A DNA stretch of 64,000 nt from Parietichytrium sp. I65-24A. Its lineage: Eukaryota > Sar > Bigyra > Thraustochytrida > Thraustochytriidae. Under the pieces are notes generated by a model. The model ran no database searches and was not told the origin of the DNA. It saw only the letters and a list, made by a program, of their open reading frames with translations. Shown here in pieces: positions 1 through 11,539 of the stretch (position 1 is the stretch's first letter; each line of letters starts with the position of its first letter). The stretch is taken from the NCBI GenBank assembly GCA_012862575.1, contig BLSF01000025.1, positions 186,001 through 250,000 of the forward strand, written 5' to 3'. The translations under genes and the position numbers were made by a program.

Positions 1-891
1 TGCCTGCGTTTGGCTGTGTTCTTTTCTTCAACTGAAAGGCAAACAAGGTTCGATACCGGCGCCAGCACCAGTCTCACCAGTCCAGCACTCTACTGCCTCT
101 GACAGAGACGTCTAGGTTCGACCGCAGCGCATGTTTTTATTTTGCATGTAACTCGAGGACAAAATTGCGGCTTGAGCTGAAAGAATTGTCGTGTGGCCAG
201 TGCAACCAATGCAACCGAAGGCACCTTCTGACTGTGAGGACAGTATCCGGGCCGCTTCTCAGCGCTCTGAATTCTGAATTCTTGAATCTGAAAATCCCTC
301 TGATCCCTCTGATCTCAATCACATCACACTCGAACGCCCCTACTGAGCACTGGGCACTGAGTACTGAGTACGTCACGTTTGGCCGCTAAAATGTGCCGCG
401 TTTCGACTTTTTATTCACAGTCAGTTGATAATGAAATCAATAAAATCAATTTCAAAATTCAAAAGCATCTTCTTTTCGCTGCCCAAAGACCCCAAAGAGC
501 CCAAACACAATGTTTCTGCAACAAGTTCAGCACCTCCGCCAGCTCCTCTCTAGAGATAGCTAACTCGATCATCAATGATCAAATTTCATCATTTTTCCCG
601 TGGTCTCGCCGGCTCTCTCGAGTGCTTCCACTGTGCATTCTAATGCATCATAGTAGTGTGTAATAGTAGCACAGTGCATGCCTGGAGTCTCTCGTGTCCC
701 TCGATCTCCCACCAAAAAAATGTTCTTTCCGCTCTGGTGAGTCGAGCCTCGAACGCCTCGGTGGTACTAATACAACGGTAGAGAAGGAGTGAAAGATTCA
801 TTCGAGGACGAGGGTAATGACATGTGATGTCTGACTTGGCACGACTTGGCCAGCGCGAGAGAGCGGCGGGATCGTTCGCATCAGAAGAGCA
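1..891. other. Gene-free left edge and MCU upstream region
   Basis: No convincing coding region. Only short open frames without recognisable domains occur on either strand. The stretch holds imperfect short duplications such as the GAGTACTGAGTAC-type run near 355-375. The last few hundred bases should contain the promoter of the uniporter gene that starts at 892. No clear TATA box was recognised. Confidence 0.5.
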
Positions 892-1827
892 ATGCAGAGC
901 TTTGGGCTCTTGCCAAGAGCACGATGGCTGCTGCGGGCTGGCTTGCGTCCCGCGCCGTGGTCGAGGCAGTTGACTTCGGCGCCAGCGGTGTCTTGGGAGG
1001 ACCGAAGCGAGAATAGGCGGAGTCAAGATGGAACGAGTGCGTGGAAATCAATCACACCCAAGGTTCTTTCGGTGGACCGGAAAGGGTTTCTTTTCGATGA
1101 CGTCCTCAGCGTGACGATTGAGGACAGGCAGATTCCATTCACGCCAAAAGACCGCGTGAGCGAGCTCAAGAGCAGATTGAAATCGGCACAGACGGTGGAG
1201 GTCTTGTCGCCGGGTGGGTTTAGAATTGCAGATGTTGTTCAGCTCGGGGACCTTTTGCTTAGGACAAAGGGAAAGCATGTCAACACTGACCCTGGTAAGG
1301 TGGCCTTCACGGTAGAAACCAAATATGGAGACGGGGAGAGCAAGACAGTCCATGTCAACAGCCTCACCAGGGAAGATTACGTCAAGGCAATGAAATCATC
1401 CGCGAAAGACCAGGATGAAAGCTTGCGCGAGCTCCGCGACGAACTTTCCGTGTTAACTGCCGAAAAGTCCATCTTGGACGCCAAGGCGGAGCGGTCTGTA
1501 AAATTCAGGGGATACGCAGTCGGCTTCTACCTCGTGGCGCAGTATCTCGCCCTCGGATACGGCGTTTGGGGCGTGTATTCCTGGGATGTCATGGAACCAA
1601 TATGCTACTTTCTTGGTTGCGCCGTATTCACTGCAGGCGCATTCTACTATAGCTATATGAAGCGTGAAAATTCGTATGAGAATCTCTTTGAAAGGATGCG
1701 GATGAAGAGGCGCCTAGCAAACTATTCGAGAAGCGGGTTTGACTATGAACGGTACAAAACGCTCGAGCATTACCTCAAGATCGTCTCGCAAAATCGCAAT
1801 CAATCCAGCCACAATATTGACTCGTGA
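892..1827 (+). CDS. Mitochondrial calcium uniporter pore subunit (MCU family)
   Basis: A 311-residue protein of the MCU family, which forms the Ca2+ channel of the inner mitochondrial membrane. The N-terminus is rich in Arg, Ser and Leu with no early acidic residues, as in a mitochondrial presequence. A matrix beta-rich domain follows (about 45-165), then a charged coiled-coil stretch (about 165-205) and two membrane segments (about 207-230 and 237-253). Between them lies the selectivity-filter signature WDVMEP at 231-236, a conservative variant (Ile to Val) of the family WDIMEP; Asp232 and Glu235 should line the pore. The C-terminal helix is basic. The ATG at 892 gives a complete presequence and the reading frame has no intron. 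Whether EMRE or MICU partners exist cannot be told from this window. The family call is secure; channel activity is inferred. Confidence 0.93.
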   Translation: MQSFGLLPRARWLLRAGLRPAPWSRQLTSAPAVSWEDRSENRRSQDGTSAWKSITPKVLSVDRKGFLFDDVLSVTIEDRQIPFTPKDRVSELKSRLKSAQTVEVLSPGGFRIADVVQLGDLLLRTKGKHVNTDPGKVAFTVETKYGDGESKTVHVNSLTREDYVKAMKSSAKDQDESLRELRDELSVLTAEKSILDAKAERSVKFRGYAVGFYLVAQYLALGYGVWGVYSWDVMEPICYFLGCAVFTAGAFYYSYMKRENSYENLFERMRMKRRLANYSRSGFDYERYKTLEHYLKIVSQNRNQSSHNIDS

Positions 1828-4479
1828 CCCACAAAGGCGCTCAAGTTTTCTCCCGGCAATCGGGCCCTTTCTGCAGAAAAAGTCCAACGTCCTTCGCGGT
1901 CAAAGCCTTTCTCACAGCCTGTAAATTACCTGAACTGGATTAAAACAATGCAACTGAACTTCTTATCAACCTCTCTGATTCTGCCGTTAATCGTCCGACC
2001 AAGGCTGTTCTTTTTTCCTGACAGCGAATTCCGCAAGGACGGAGCGATTCAGTATCATCTATTTTACAGAATTCAGATCTTTTCTTTGGTTCTGTTATTA
2101 TTTTGCGTGTTTCTTTCAACTGGAGAAATCCAAATCTAGCAAAACCTGAATTCTATCACCCTGTCTGTTTCCTGGTTCTCTGTTCTGCGACGCGGGTTCC
2201 CCGTCCCTAGTCTCCACTACCGCAACTTACGATGTCCTTCCTTGCGACTGCCAATGTCCGCTCATGAACATTGACCAATGTTAGTTCGACGCGTTCCCCT
2301 GACTGTGCAAACCAAAGCTAAAGTTTTGCGTCAACGAAACGGCTGCGAGCGGTTGGAATATCGCCCTCGATCTGTAACTGCCTGAGCACAGTGATGAGAA
2401 CGAGCGCTACAGAGTAAGAAGAAAAAGTTGCAGAGTTCAGAGTTTAGATTCATTCGACGCTCCTTACCCCTTACCCCTTGCGCGAGAAGAGCTGAGTTGA
2501 TGCGCGCAGAAAATGAAGCGAAAGAGAAAAGCGTCACCGTCGAATGGGCCGAAGGTTTGATTGACACACAAGGCGTCGATCGTACTAGTACTGCACCCGG
2601 CAATCTTTCCATACTTTCCATGCACGTCCCTGCGTTCGTGGTGCACAAAGGTGTGTGGATAGTGTGCGCACATTCACGGGATTCACGGGTGCTCATCGTC
2701 CACTTGCACTTGCACTTGGACGGCGAGTGAGTGTGAGCGATGTCGACGCTCATCGACGCTGCTGAATTCTGATGACGAGCATTGCCACATTGCCACATTG
2801 TCACAATCACATCGTCACATTGTCGTTGCGGGCACCCGAGTGGTAACTTGAAGTTAACTGTTCTATAAACTGATTTCAACCCACTGTCAGAAAGATATCC
2901 TTTGAACAACGTTGGCAAGCAACCTATGGAGCCCTCTCAACTGCCAATGTTGGGCACCTCCGCTTCGCTTCCAGGGTCTTCCAGGACTCCAAGGGCGTTC
3001 AGAGTGATCGGACGGAGGAAGCCAGCCAGTCAGCCAGCCACCGCAGCATCTTTATCATTTCAACTATCTCAACTCAGCTTGCCGAATGAAGGCGAACAAA
3101 AAAGCGAATGCGTTTGAAGAAAAGTAAACATTTTTCAATCGATCAATTCAAATGGCAATCAGAGCGCAGTCCGATCCATCAAAGCGAAAAGAAAGCAGTA
3201 AATTCTAATAATTCTTCCATTCAAAACGCTTTGCGGTAGTACTGGTATTGTTAGTCGTGGTATTGTTAGCATGGGTAGCACGTTGGAGTGTTGGACTGCG
3301 CATCGTGGGACTGACAGATACACACTGACAGATTGACGGACAGCTCGTGACTCTTGTGACAAAAGAGAAAAGAGAAGTGCACTTCGCTCCGCTTTGCGCA
3401 CTTGCCCATACTTGCCCTTTGCAGAAACAGCTTTCCGGTGAACGCTTTACGCAGCGACGAACTAACAAGCAAAGCTAGCAAGCGCCCCCTCCCCTTCCTC
3501 CCTCTCTTCCTCTTTCCCCTCCCTTTCTCCTCTCTGTGCACTCTTGTTGACTGAGTGGTACGAATACCAGAACGGTAAGCTTTTCCTGACACTCTGAGTT
3601 GTGGCATTTTCAAACTCCTTTTTCTTGTTCTCCTTCTTCTCTCGATGCTCTGATTCACTGTTTTACTGTTTTGCTGGTCTGCGAATCATGATCGTTCATC
3701 ATTCTGGATTCTTACCTTCCAAGTTGTGACAGTGAATGAAACGGACGATTGCGTAGCTTGGACTGCAGCTTGGAAAATAGAAATTAGAGTTCGTTCACTG
3801 CCCATTGGCGATACGTGCACACTCACTCACTCACTCATTTCGCGAATTCGCAGATATTCACAGTCAACTGCGGAGTGTGCCACAAACCAAACCAAGCCTG
3901 ACCTGCGAAATGAAATGAAACACTGGATGAGGAGGATGAGGGAGATGAGTGAAAGTGTACAGGTACTGACACTCTTACGTTCCGAGTCCTGCGTTCATTC
4001 ATTTCATTTCATTCCCCCGAAGTCTCTAGTGTACCTCGACTGCCACGACTATGTGCTTATGTGCCCCTCTCACAGCCTTCCTGTCTTCCCCTCACCGGTT
4101 GGGGTTGAGGTTTAGATAGTCGTCTCATCGTCTCTCTCTGTCAATACTGTCAATACTGTCGATCTTGAATCTCACTCGTTTCTATCCCGCAGTCCCTCAG
4201 CGCCTCTCACCGTCTGACCTTGCTGACATTTTTGACCTTCCGACCACCTATCTGTCCGCGTTTCTCGTTTCTCGTCTCTGGCTTCTCGTCTCTCGTCTCT
4301 CGTGTCGCGTGCGTTGTGTCTTGTTGGGACCAAGCTCTCGCGTTGCCAAAGCGGCAAGGTAGACTCAGACTCGGACTGGAAGGACATCGGAGCTGAGCTG
4401 AGCCGAGCTGCGAACGAAGCGTGCTCGCCGCTGCGCTCGCAGTTGCTAGCGGAGGCGGAGACCGAGGCGGTGGTGAAGC
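1828..4479. other. 2.65-kb gene-poor spacer with slipped short repeats
   Basis: I see no supported gene here. The longest open frames (for example 2331-2918 on the minus strand) have a random-looking amino-acid composition and no motif. The DNA is full of imperfect short tandem words, such as CACATTG units around 2783-2825, CTTACCCC at 2463-2480, and CTCGT/TCTCG units at 4262-4305. The last 300 bases are the 5' flank of the acyltransferase gene. Confidence 0.5.
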
Positions 4480-7071
4480 ATGTCTCGGTACAAGAACAAG
4501 AAGATGCAGACCGTCGCGGAGGCTCTTCATGTGGAGGAGAAGAAGGAAGAGGAAGAGGACGGCGTTGGCGGAGCAGTCGCAGGGTGCGAGGGCAGGGACC
4601 AAGCTGATTGCGATCCGACGACGAGCGAGGACATCGAGCTCGTGAGGAAAGCATATGTTGATATAAAAGCTAAATATGAAGCTGCGATGGACGAGCTGGC
4701 TTCACATGGAGGCAAAAAGGAGCGCACATCCTCTCTGACCTTTGCGAGCTGGATGCCGTACATCAAGGTGACCTTCTCTTCCACACTCACGGCGATGTTG
4801 CTCTTTGTGATTGCAGAAAGGCAATATCACTCAGGGTCTCGCGTGGGCTTTGGCGTACTGATTGCGATTGCGGGAGCCGTGTTGTTTCTTGCCGTGCCCG
4901 CAACGCACTGGATTGGTCACCATCTGCACCAAGACTATCGCCTTTTCCAGCCGTTTCGAGGTGGCATCCGGTTTGTGGTGTTGCAAGCATTGTCGTGGAC
5001 GTTTTATTCAATTACAGCCTGCATTGTGTTTGCAAGCGTGTCCTATGCCGAATTCACAAACGGCTTGCTTGCCAGTGCCGGAGTCATCGGCATCCTCTCA
5101 CAAGTGTTTATGATCTCGTCCCTCCTGACCTACAGCTCCTCGGGTACTATTCGGTGCGGACAGGATGGGGATGAATGCGGCGGGCCTTCCGATTCTCTGC
5201 TGCAGGAGGCCAACAAATTCTATTATCCCGCACTGCGAAGAAAGAGATCCGTCGCGAAATCAATCATCGATCCGGATACCAGAGCTTATTCGGATTCCAC
5301 CGATACCAACGCAGACGAGGGCGAGCATCTCCTCATTATGTCTAAAGACCAGCGCAACATCGTTCGCGAGTTTGTTCAGATGAATACTGGGCTGGTCGCC
5401 ATTGGAGTGACCATGGCAGTGATATCAGAGTGGACGCACGGGTCAAAGTATCAGCCATTGTTCGCCCTGCTCTCGCTCCTCTGTTGTATTGTAGCCATCT
5501 TCCTCACATACGGGATTGGCGGAAGAATACGCAACGGGGCGCATGGGTGGTCCTTCGCGCAGGTGTTTCGCGGTGGCAAAGAGTTTGTAATGCTCCAAAT
5601 CGCTTGGTGGTGTCTTTTCGGAATCGCGATCATTGCTCAGGGATTATTTGTGGCCTCTTCTATCTACGTCGGAACCCATATGCCTGGCAGCATGATTATC
5701 GGGGCACTCGCTGCTGTCGCGTCTCAATTCATAATTGTGCAGTCCTTGCGCCATTTCCAGCCCGCAGAGCAGGAACCTATCAACCCCTGGAACTATCGCA
5801 AACTTGATGACCTCTCATTCAAAGACTATGCGTCTTGCATTTTGCTGCTCGCGTTCTTTTGCAACACGCAGTTTGTGAGCTTCACATGTTACATGATTCT
5901 CTTCTGCTTGCCCTATCTCACGCCTGCCTCGCTCAGCCCGGTCATCGACAAGCTTACACTCGGTCTGGTCCCACAGCTGCCTGGTGACGGCGAAAACTTT
6001 ATGCACACCTTCACGGTGTGGTGGATGCTGCTCTGGGCGATTGGCTCCTGGACACTGTTTTATGCGACACTGAAAAACTGGGGGATTCGAGGATGGGCTC
6101 TTAGTCTCCTTCTCTCCATCTTTGCGGTCTGTTCCTTCGGTGGCACCCTTCGCTATTTTTCGGACAGCCCACATCATCCGATGATGCTCCTCATTTGCTC
6201 GCTCAAGTTTGTTTACATCTCCACGACTTACACGAAGAAGCCCGAGACAAATGCCTGCCGTGAGTGGCCAGAGCTCAAGCGGCTCCCGTACGTTTCGCGA
6301 ATGTTCATCAAATTCTTCGGCTTCAAGATGGAGCTCACCGAAGAATGCGAGAAGGTCGCGCACCTTCTCGGAGACGAAAACTGCGAGGATCCAAAGTACC
6401 GTCAAGTGATGCTACTTTTTCACCCTCATAGCATTTTCCCCCTCTCCCATGTCGCACTTGCCCTGACAGAGCCTTGGAAAGCTAAATTTCCTTCTCTCAA
6501 GGTCAATGCGCTCACAGCTAGCGTGATTCACTTTGTGCCTGTAATGCGCGACGTTCTTGCTTGGCTTGGAGTCTGCGACGTGTCAAAAACCAGCGTGACA
6601 AACTTGATTCGCATGGGCCGCAACGTTCAAATCGTTTGCGGCGGCCAGACGGAGATGTTCGAGTCCAGGTCTTGGGACAAGGAAATCACCCTGGTCAGGA
6701 AGCGTAGACTAGGGATTTTCAAGATTGCAATACAGCAAGGGCTTGGTATCATGCCGATATATAGCTTTGGAGAGACCCTCACGTTCGACAACATTTACAT
6801 GCCTCGCGTTCAAAACTTTTTCAAGCAAATGTTTGGCTTTCCGTTTCCCTTCGTGATGCTCGGAAAGTACGGCTTGCCCGTCCCGCGTCGCGTGCCACTC
6901 GCCGTCGCAATTGGGGAGCCGGTGTTCCCTGTTTGTCAGAAAGAAAGCCCTACGATTGAAGAAATCAGCGAATTTCAGATGAGGTATTTTGAGGCACTCG
7001 AAAACCTCTTTGAAAAGTACAAACACAAGTATGGCCACGGCGATAGAACCATTAAATGGCTCGATCATTGA
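4480..7071 (+). CDS. Multi-pass membrane protein with C-terminal DGAT2-type acyltransferase domain
   Basis: An 863-residue protein. The last ~230 residues match the diacylglycerol/monoacylglycerol acyltransferase-2 family: HPHS at 648-651 stands where the family has HPHG, then come a RRLGIFKIA block, an SFGE block and an AVAIGEPV block, in family order. Such enzymes acylate di- or monoacylglycerols at the ER. Residues 80-600 are unlike normal DGAT2 proteins (about 350 residues with one hairpin). They form roughly ten hydrophobic segments that include an internal duplication: FRGG at 159-162 and again at 363-366, each followed by FV-LQ and a Trp-rich segment. The first 70 residues are charged and probably cytosolic. 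The start is the first ATG of the frame. A polyA-like AATAAA sits 76 bp past the stop. The acyltransferase family is clear; substrate and the role of the membrane module are unknown. Confidence 0.85.
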   Translation: MSRYKNKKMQTVAEALHVEEKKEEEEDGVGGAVAGCEGRDQADCDPTTSEDIELVRKAYVDIKAKYEAAMDELASHGGKKERTSSLTFASWMPYIKVTFSSTLTAMLLFVIAERQYHSGSRVGFGVLIAIAGAVLFLAVPATHWIGHHLHQDYRLFQPFRGGIRFVVLQALSWTFYSITACIVFASVSYAEFTNGLLASAGVIGILSQVFMISSLLTYSSSGTIRCGQDGDECGGPSDSLLQEANKFYYPALRRKRSVAKSIIDPDTRAYSDSTDTNADEGEHLLIMSKDQRNIVREFVQMNTGLVAIGVTMAVISEWTHGSKYQPLFALLSLLCCIVAIFLTYGIGGRIRNGAHGWSFAQVFRGGKEFVMLQIAWWCLFGIAIIAQGLFVASSIYVGTHMPGSMIIGALAAVASQFIIVQSLRHFQPAEQEPINPWNYRKLDDLSFKDYASCILLLAFFCNTQFVSFTCYMILFCLPYLTPASLSPVIDKLTLGLVPQLPGDGENFMHTFTVWWMLLWAIGSWTLFYATLKNWGIRGWALSLLLSIFAVCSFGGTLRYFSDSPHHPMMLLICSLKFVYISTTYTKKPETNACREWPELKRLPYVSRMFIKFFGFKMELTEECEKVAHLLGDENCEDPKYRQVMLLFHPHSIFPLSHVALALTEPWKAKFPSLKVNALTASVIHFVPVMRDVLAWLGVCDVSKTSVTNLIRMGRNVQIVCGGQTEMFESRSWDKEITLVRKRRLGIFKIAIQQGLGIMPIYSFGETLTFDNIYMPRVQNFFKQMFGFPFPFVMLGKYGLPVPRRVPLAVAIGEPVFPVCQKESPTIEEISEFQMRYFEALENLFEKYKHKYGHGDRTIKWLDH

Positions 7072-7146
7072 TTAGATAACATGTCACTATATACATTGAA
7101 ATGCAAAACAATTTTGGAATCCCTTTCTTGCTCAATTTCTACAAAA

Positions 7147-7152
7147 AATAAA
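7147..7152 (+). terminator. Likely polyadenylation signal of the acyltransferase gene
   Basis: An AATAAA hexamer lies 76 bp after the stop at 7071, in an AT-rich stretch. It sits only about 30 bp before the stop codon of the convergent gene (7184), so the 3' ends of the two transcripts probably meet or overlap. Confidence 0.4.
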
Positions 7153-7183
7153 ACTATATTCCCGTACGAAACGAATGGAGGAA

Positions 7184-10100
7184 CTACCTTCGTGACGAGT
7201 TCGGCTGTGAGAAGCTGGACATCTCCATACTTCTCTCCTCTCCGGCAGGTGAAACAGAGTCTTCCCCACGCGTGTATTCTGAAGCGCGGCCACTTGAGAA
7301 AGTGCTACAGCTTTGCGACTCATCGTCGCCATGAGGATCCGCTTCGAGAAGCCCTTTGCTCGCGACGTGGGGAACACCTGCACTTCCATCGGATCGATTA
7401 GATCGATGAGATCGATTACCGATGTCTAGTCCCAAGACATTACTAGAACGGGGTGTTGGCGCTGCTTCCTTGCCCTGTCCGTCCGCTTTCCCATCCTCCT
7501 CTTCCTCTTCCTCTTCGTCCTCATCCTCGTCTTCCTCTTCCTCTTCATCGTCTTCTTCTTCATCAACATCATCCTCTCCTTCGTCTTCATCTTCGTCTTC
7601 GTCTTCATCTTCGTCTTCGTCTTCCTCTTCGTCTTCGTCTTCCTCTTCATCTTCATCTTCATCTTCATCTTCCTCTTCGTCATCGTCATCGTCGTCGTCG
7701 TCGTTGTCGTCGTCCTCGCCATCTTTGTCAACCTCTCCCTCTCCCGAGGTGGGTACTGTTTTCTTCTCCAGAATTACTCCTGGCGTCGATCGATTTGTGG
7801 CCTTGCCTTCACTCTCCGATTCATCGTCGTGATCGATCTCCTCATCGTCTTCAGCTTCGTCATTGTCTACATATGCTTCAGAAGGTGGCGCACCGTATTC
7901 GCGTGCTCCGTGTGAATACTCGACTTCCTTTGCAGCGTTCTCTACCTCTTGTGCGATTGCAATGTTTTGGTTTGGAAGTTCGTCGAGCTGCTCTGTAGTA
8001 AAGTCTTCATACTTGTCGAGCTCATCTTCGCTGAACGGGCTCAAACTTGCAGAGTCTGGGGACGCTTGGCTGTTACGCTGCTGCTTCAGAAGCTCGTACG
8101 GCCGCGCCGGGAACGCGGCCCCATCTTGGAATCGCGAGCTCTTTGCACCGTCTTCATCGTCATGATCGTCAACTCTAATTCCTGGAGGACCAGGGTTCTG
8201 ATGACTTTTCGAGGGCTCTCGAGGAGAAGTTTCTCCATTCTTGGCGCTGGCTAGACCAGGAATGTCAGAAGAGTGAGAAGGCGTGGCGTCTGCGCGCGCT
8301 TTCATCTCTGGTGAAAGCGAAGGCTTTTTAATGGCGTGCATCTCGTCCATGTAATTGCTGTCGTCAGAAACCGTTGAAACATCATGTGCGGCTGAAGAAT
8401 CCATCGTGGAGATTGACTCCAAATTCGCAAGTTCTTCGTGTAGGAGAGCTATCTGCTTTGCAGACTCTACAGTGCTCAACGTTTGCTTACTTGGTGAGCT
8501 TCGAGCAGAGATTTCTGCCTCTCTTGTGTCTACCCCAGAGGTGCCTGCTTTGCTCGGAGTATCACTTCGAGCGGAGATTTTCTCTTGAGCACCAACAGGC
8601 ACTTCTTTTCGTGGCGTTTCCAGCTTGCTTGGAGCCAAGTCACTTCGCGGTGTCGCGGATTTCCTCGGGGTAGTACTTCGAGCGGAGATTTTCTCCTGAG
8701 AACCAACAGGCACTTCTTTTCGTGGTGTCTCCGACTTGCTTAGAGCCAAGTCACTTCGCGGTGTTGCGGATTTCCTCGGGGTAGTACTTCGAGCGGAGGG
8801 CTTCGCTTGAGAATCAACAGGCAAATCATTTTGAGACGTTTCCGACTTGGTTGGAGCCAGGTCACTTCGCGGTGTTGCGGAGTTCCTCGGAGTAGTGCTT
8901 CGAGCGGAGGGTTTTGATTGAGAATCAACAGGCAAATCATTTCGAGACGTTCTTGCCTTGCTTGGAGTCTCGCCACTCGGCGGTGTTGCGGATCGGCTTG
9001 AAGCGGTACTCCGGGTAGAGCTATTCACCCGAGAATCGGCAAGGCCTCGAGTGTTTGACAGCTTGCTCGAATTGCGGCTTTCTGCAGAAGAATCTACCTC
9101 CCCCCTGTTTTGCGGTGATGAGGAAGACTTCTCTCTTGCGGATACCTTCTTGCTGCCCACACTGCGCGCACTTTTTTGGTCATTCACAGATATGCTGGAA
9201 CTTGACACCGTTTCCGGATCGTCCGTCTGCAACTTTTTCTTCTCTTCTACTGGCTTCCTGGTCTTTCCATCGGAGTCTCTTTGACGCGTTGCACTAGGTT
9301 TCGGCTTCATTTTTTTTCCGGCATCAGTACTATTGCTCTTCCCTGAGTTCTTCTGATACAAATTCTTTGCCGCGTCTCTAGGTTCTTGGGCCTTTTCTTT
9401 TGCTACCTCTGCCTTTGCCTTGCTGCCTCGCCTTGTGCTTTTGACCGTGGCGCCTGAAACGTCGGGCGGGCTGGACGGTTCATCCCGTTTTTGTTGAGAC
9501 CAGGTCTCGGTGGGTGCTTTTTGTGATCTTCCAACCTTCTTCTTCGCACCCTTCTTCAATGCTCCGCGTTTTACATCGTGGCTTGCGTTCGAGCTCGTGG
9601 GGCTCACTTGATAGGAGTGCATCATTTTTTCGTACAACGCCTCCACAGGCTCATGCTCAAACTCATCCGGCTCTTGTTTGCTGGACCATTTCGCCTGTGG
9701 AGCTCGCTGCGCTGAGGCGGACTGTGGCCTCTTCTTTCTCTGGTCGCGTCTCTTACCTGCTTTGTTCCGAGAGGTTACGACATCGTCCTCGTTTTCATTG
9801 TATTCGCCAGATTCGAATCCGATGTATAGAATCTCGTGAGATGTGTCCACGCCCTCCTTTTTGTCGATCTTCTTCTTCTTCTTCTTCTTCTCGCTGCGTT
9901 GAGAATTGAGAAGGATTTCACTGCCATCTAGCGCATTCTCGAATGAAAGTATCGAAAAGTCAAGCGCATTGGGCTGCCTTTCACGCGCAGAGTTGGAAGG
10001 CCTTCTCGCTGGTGCAGAGCCCGGTCGAACCGGTTTCTTCCCTGTTCGCGTGAAAGCAGCCTTGTCTCTTGCCCGGAATTGGGACGCGTTACCCGTTTGC

Positions 10101-11539
10101 GGCCTTGCACTGGACGGCCGGATTGCGTTCGACTGCTTGGGCGAGCCGTATGCCTCCGCAAGAGCTCTGTCCTCGCGCTTCGGAGTGGTGACAGCGGCCC
10201 GATTTTTGGGAGAGACAGAAAAGTCAGAAGTCACTGGCCTCGTTCTAGGAATTCTGTGGGCTGTTTTTTCCTGAACCCACGTGGGGCTAGTTGGCTCTTC
10301 AGGAAATCTTGAGAAGGAGTCCTCATAACCTTCCTCATCATCTGGCTCTTCGAATTTGGTCTTTCGCCGAAGTACCCGGCTGCCTCTTGTTGGCGAAGTT
10401 AGTGGCGGCGCGTCTTGCCACTCCAATCCGTTTTCACTTCTTTTCGCAGTTTTCCATGGGCTGAAAAGCTGCATATCCGCGTTGTTGTTTGCTTCCAAGG
10501 TCCAGAGAGCGGCAAATTCCAACTCTTTGTTCTTCCACATCTCGCTGACCTGCACGGTCTTGCGAGTATCTGCGACGCTGGGACATAAAGCATACTCCAT
10601 AATCCATGTGAGCTTCTTGCGCAAGAGCCCTTTGCATTTTGAGTAATACGTCTGAGAGATGTCCATTCTCCCCAGATGTTCGGCCTCCATCGCGGCGTTG
10701 TAGTTTGCAACTTTGAGCGCGACCTCCATATTTTGCAGCTTCTGACGATCCCTGACTGGCAGAGTGGATACGCTTGCAGAGCTGTTGCGCGTTAGCTGTT
10801 TAATCGTTCGCTCTATCAAACTGATAGAAATTTGCGCCTCTTTAAAAGATGCCTCGTGACGCCCCATCACTGAGCAAAGCGCGCACAGATTTAGATAAGT
10901 CAGCGGGAGGTGCTCGCTGTCTGTATAAGTCCTCTTCCCGAGCCGCCACGCAGTTTTTAGAACGTCCATGGCATCTGCTGGTTTGCCAATAAATCGCAAA
11001 TAGCAGGACCAGTTGTTGAGAGTCAAAATTCTCAAATCCACGCATGCTTTTCCCCAGTCCGGCTTGCAAAGCCTTTTTGCTTCTTTCAAGCTTTCGTTGA
11101 TCGATAAATTTTAGGCATTCAGAAATCACTGTCAGCTTTGCACTGCGCGCCCAGCTCGCGCGTTTGTCGAAGCAACTTACAGGTTCAAGCATTCATTTTG
11201 CCGATTGTTCGCCAAGCAATAGATCGCAAGGCTGTTGAGCTGTACGACGTACGCATTACACGCCCTCTCGAACTTCTCCGTGTGTCTCTTCTTCTTCGCG
11301 GCCGGCTCGGAAGCGTGATTGCGCAAGAAGGCTTGCATATCGCGGATCGACCCGCTCATCTCCTGAAGCTCCGCCATCCTTTCCGCGTAGATCGCGGCAA
11401 AACTCCCTTTCGACGCCATCTTCGCTCTTCCAAACCTGTCTATCTCAAAAAGCCCCGCCGACTCAACCAAGCTGTGCGCCGTCAGAAGCTCTCCTTTCGC
11501 GCGGCCTACAATCGTTCGTGCGAGGTGGCTGGCGCCCAT
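7184..11539 (-). CDS. Large repeat-rich acidic protein with TPR-like N-terminus, two exons
   Basis: I do not recognise this protein. The best model is exon 11181-11539, an intron 11091-11180 with GTAAGT donor and a branch-like CTAAAAT, and exon 7184-11090, giving about 1,421 residues. The 90-nt intron and phase match other introns in the window. The first ~330 residues are helical, with Leu/Ala/Tyr spacing like tetratricopeptide repeats. A long Ser/Lys/Arg/Pro-rich disordered middle contains a 37-residue (111-bp) tandem repeat at about 8530-9000. The C-terminal part has a run of roughly 80 almost purely Asp/Glu residues (about 7495-7710). It reads like a cytoskeletal, centrosomal or ciliary protein, but that is a guess. 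The ATG at 11539 is the first in the exon; one at 11419 has a better context. Confidence 0.7.
7495..7740. repeat. GAA/GAC-type low-complexity tract coding for poly-Asp/Glu
   Basis: On the plus strand this is a run of TCC/TCT/TCG/TCA triplets. On the minus strand it encodes the acidic tract of the large protein. The triplet mix is interrupted (TCT, TCC, TCG and TCA alternate), so selection on the acidic peptide, not only slippage, probably keeps it. Confidence 0.85.
8530..9000 (-). repeat. 111-bp tandem repeat within the acidic protein gene
   Basis: The word CACTTCGCGG recurs at 8641, 8752 and 8863, and a degenerate copy follows at about 8974. This gives a strict 111-bp period and about four units in frame. 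Each unit encodes 37 residues containing SARSTTPR, SATPRSDL and a KSETP-like block. The repeats are Ser/Thr-Pro rich and could be phosphorylated. Confidence 0.88.

Noticed and set aside
41-60. B-box-like GGTTCGATACC near the left edge
   Set aside because: The flanking bases do not form a T-arm stem and no A-box precedes it; the tRNA body would lie partly outside the window.
2331-2918. 195-residue minus-strand frame in the left spacer
   Set aside because: Random composition, no domain, and repeats run through it.
7422-7832. Plus-strand open frame of almost pure serine
   Set aside because: It is the antisense of the acidic Asp/Glu tract in the large minus-strand protein; poly-Ser appears only because GAA/GAC read backwards gives TTC/GTC-type triplets.
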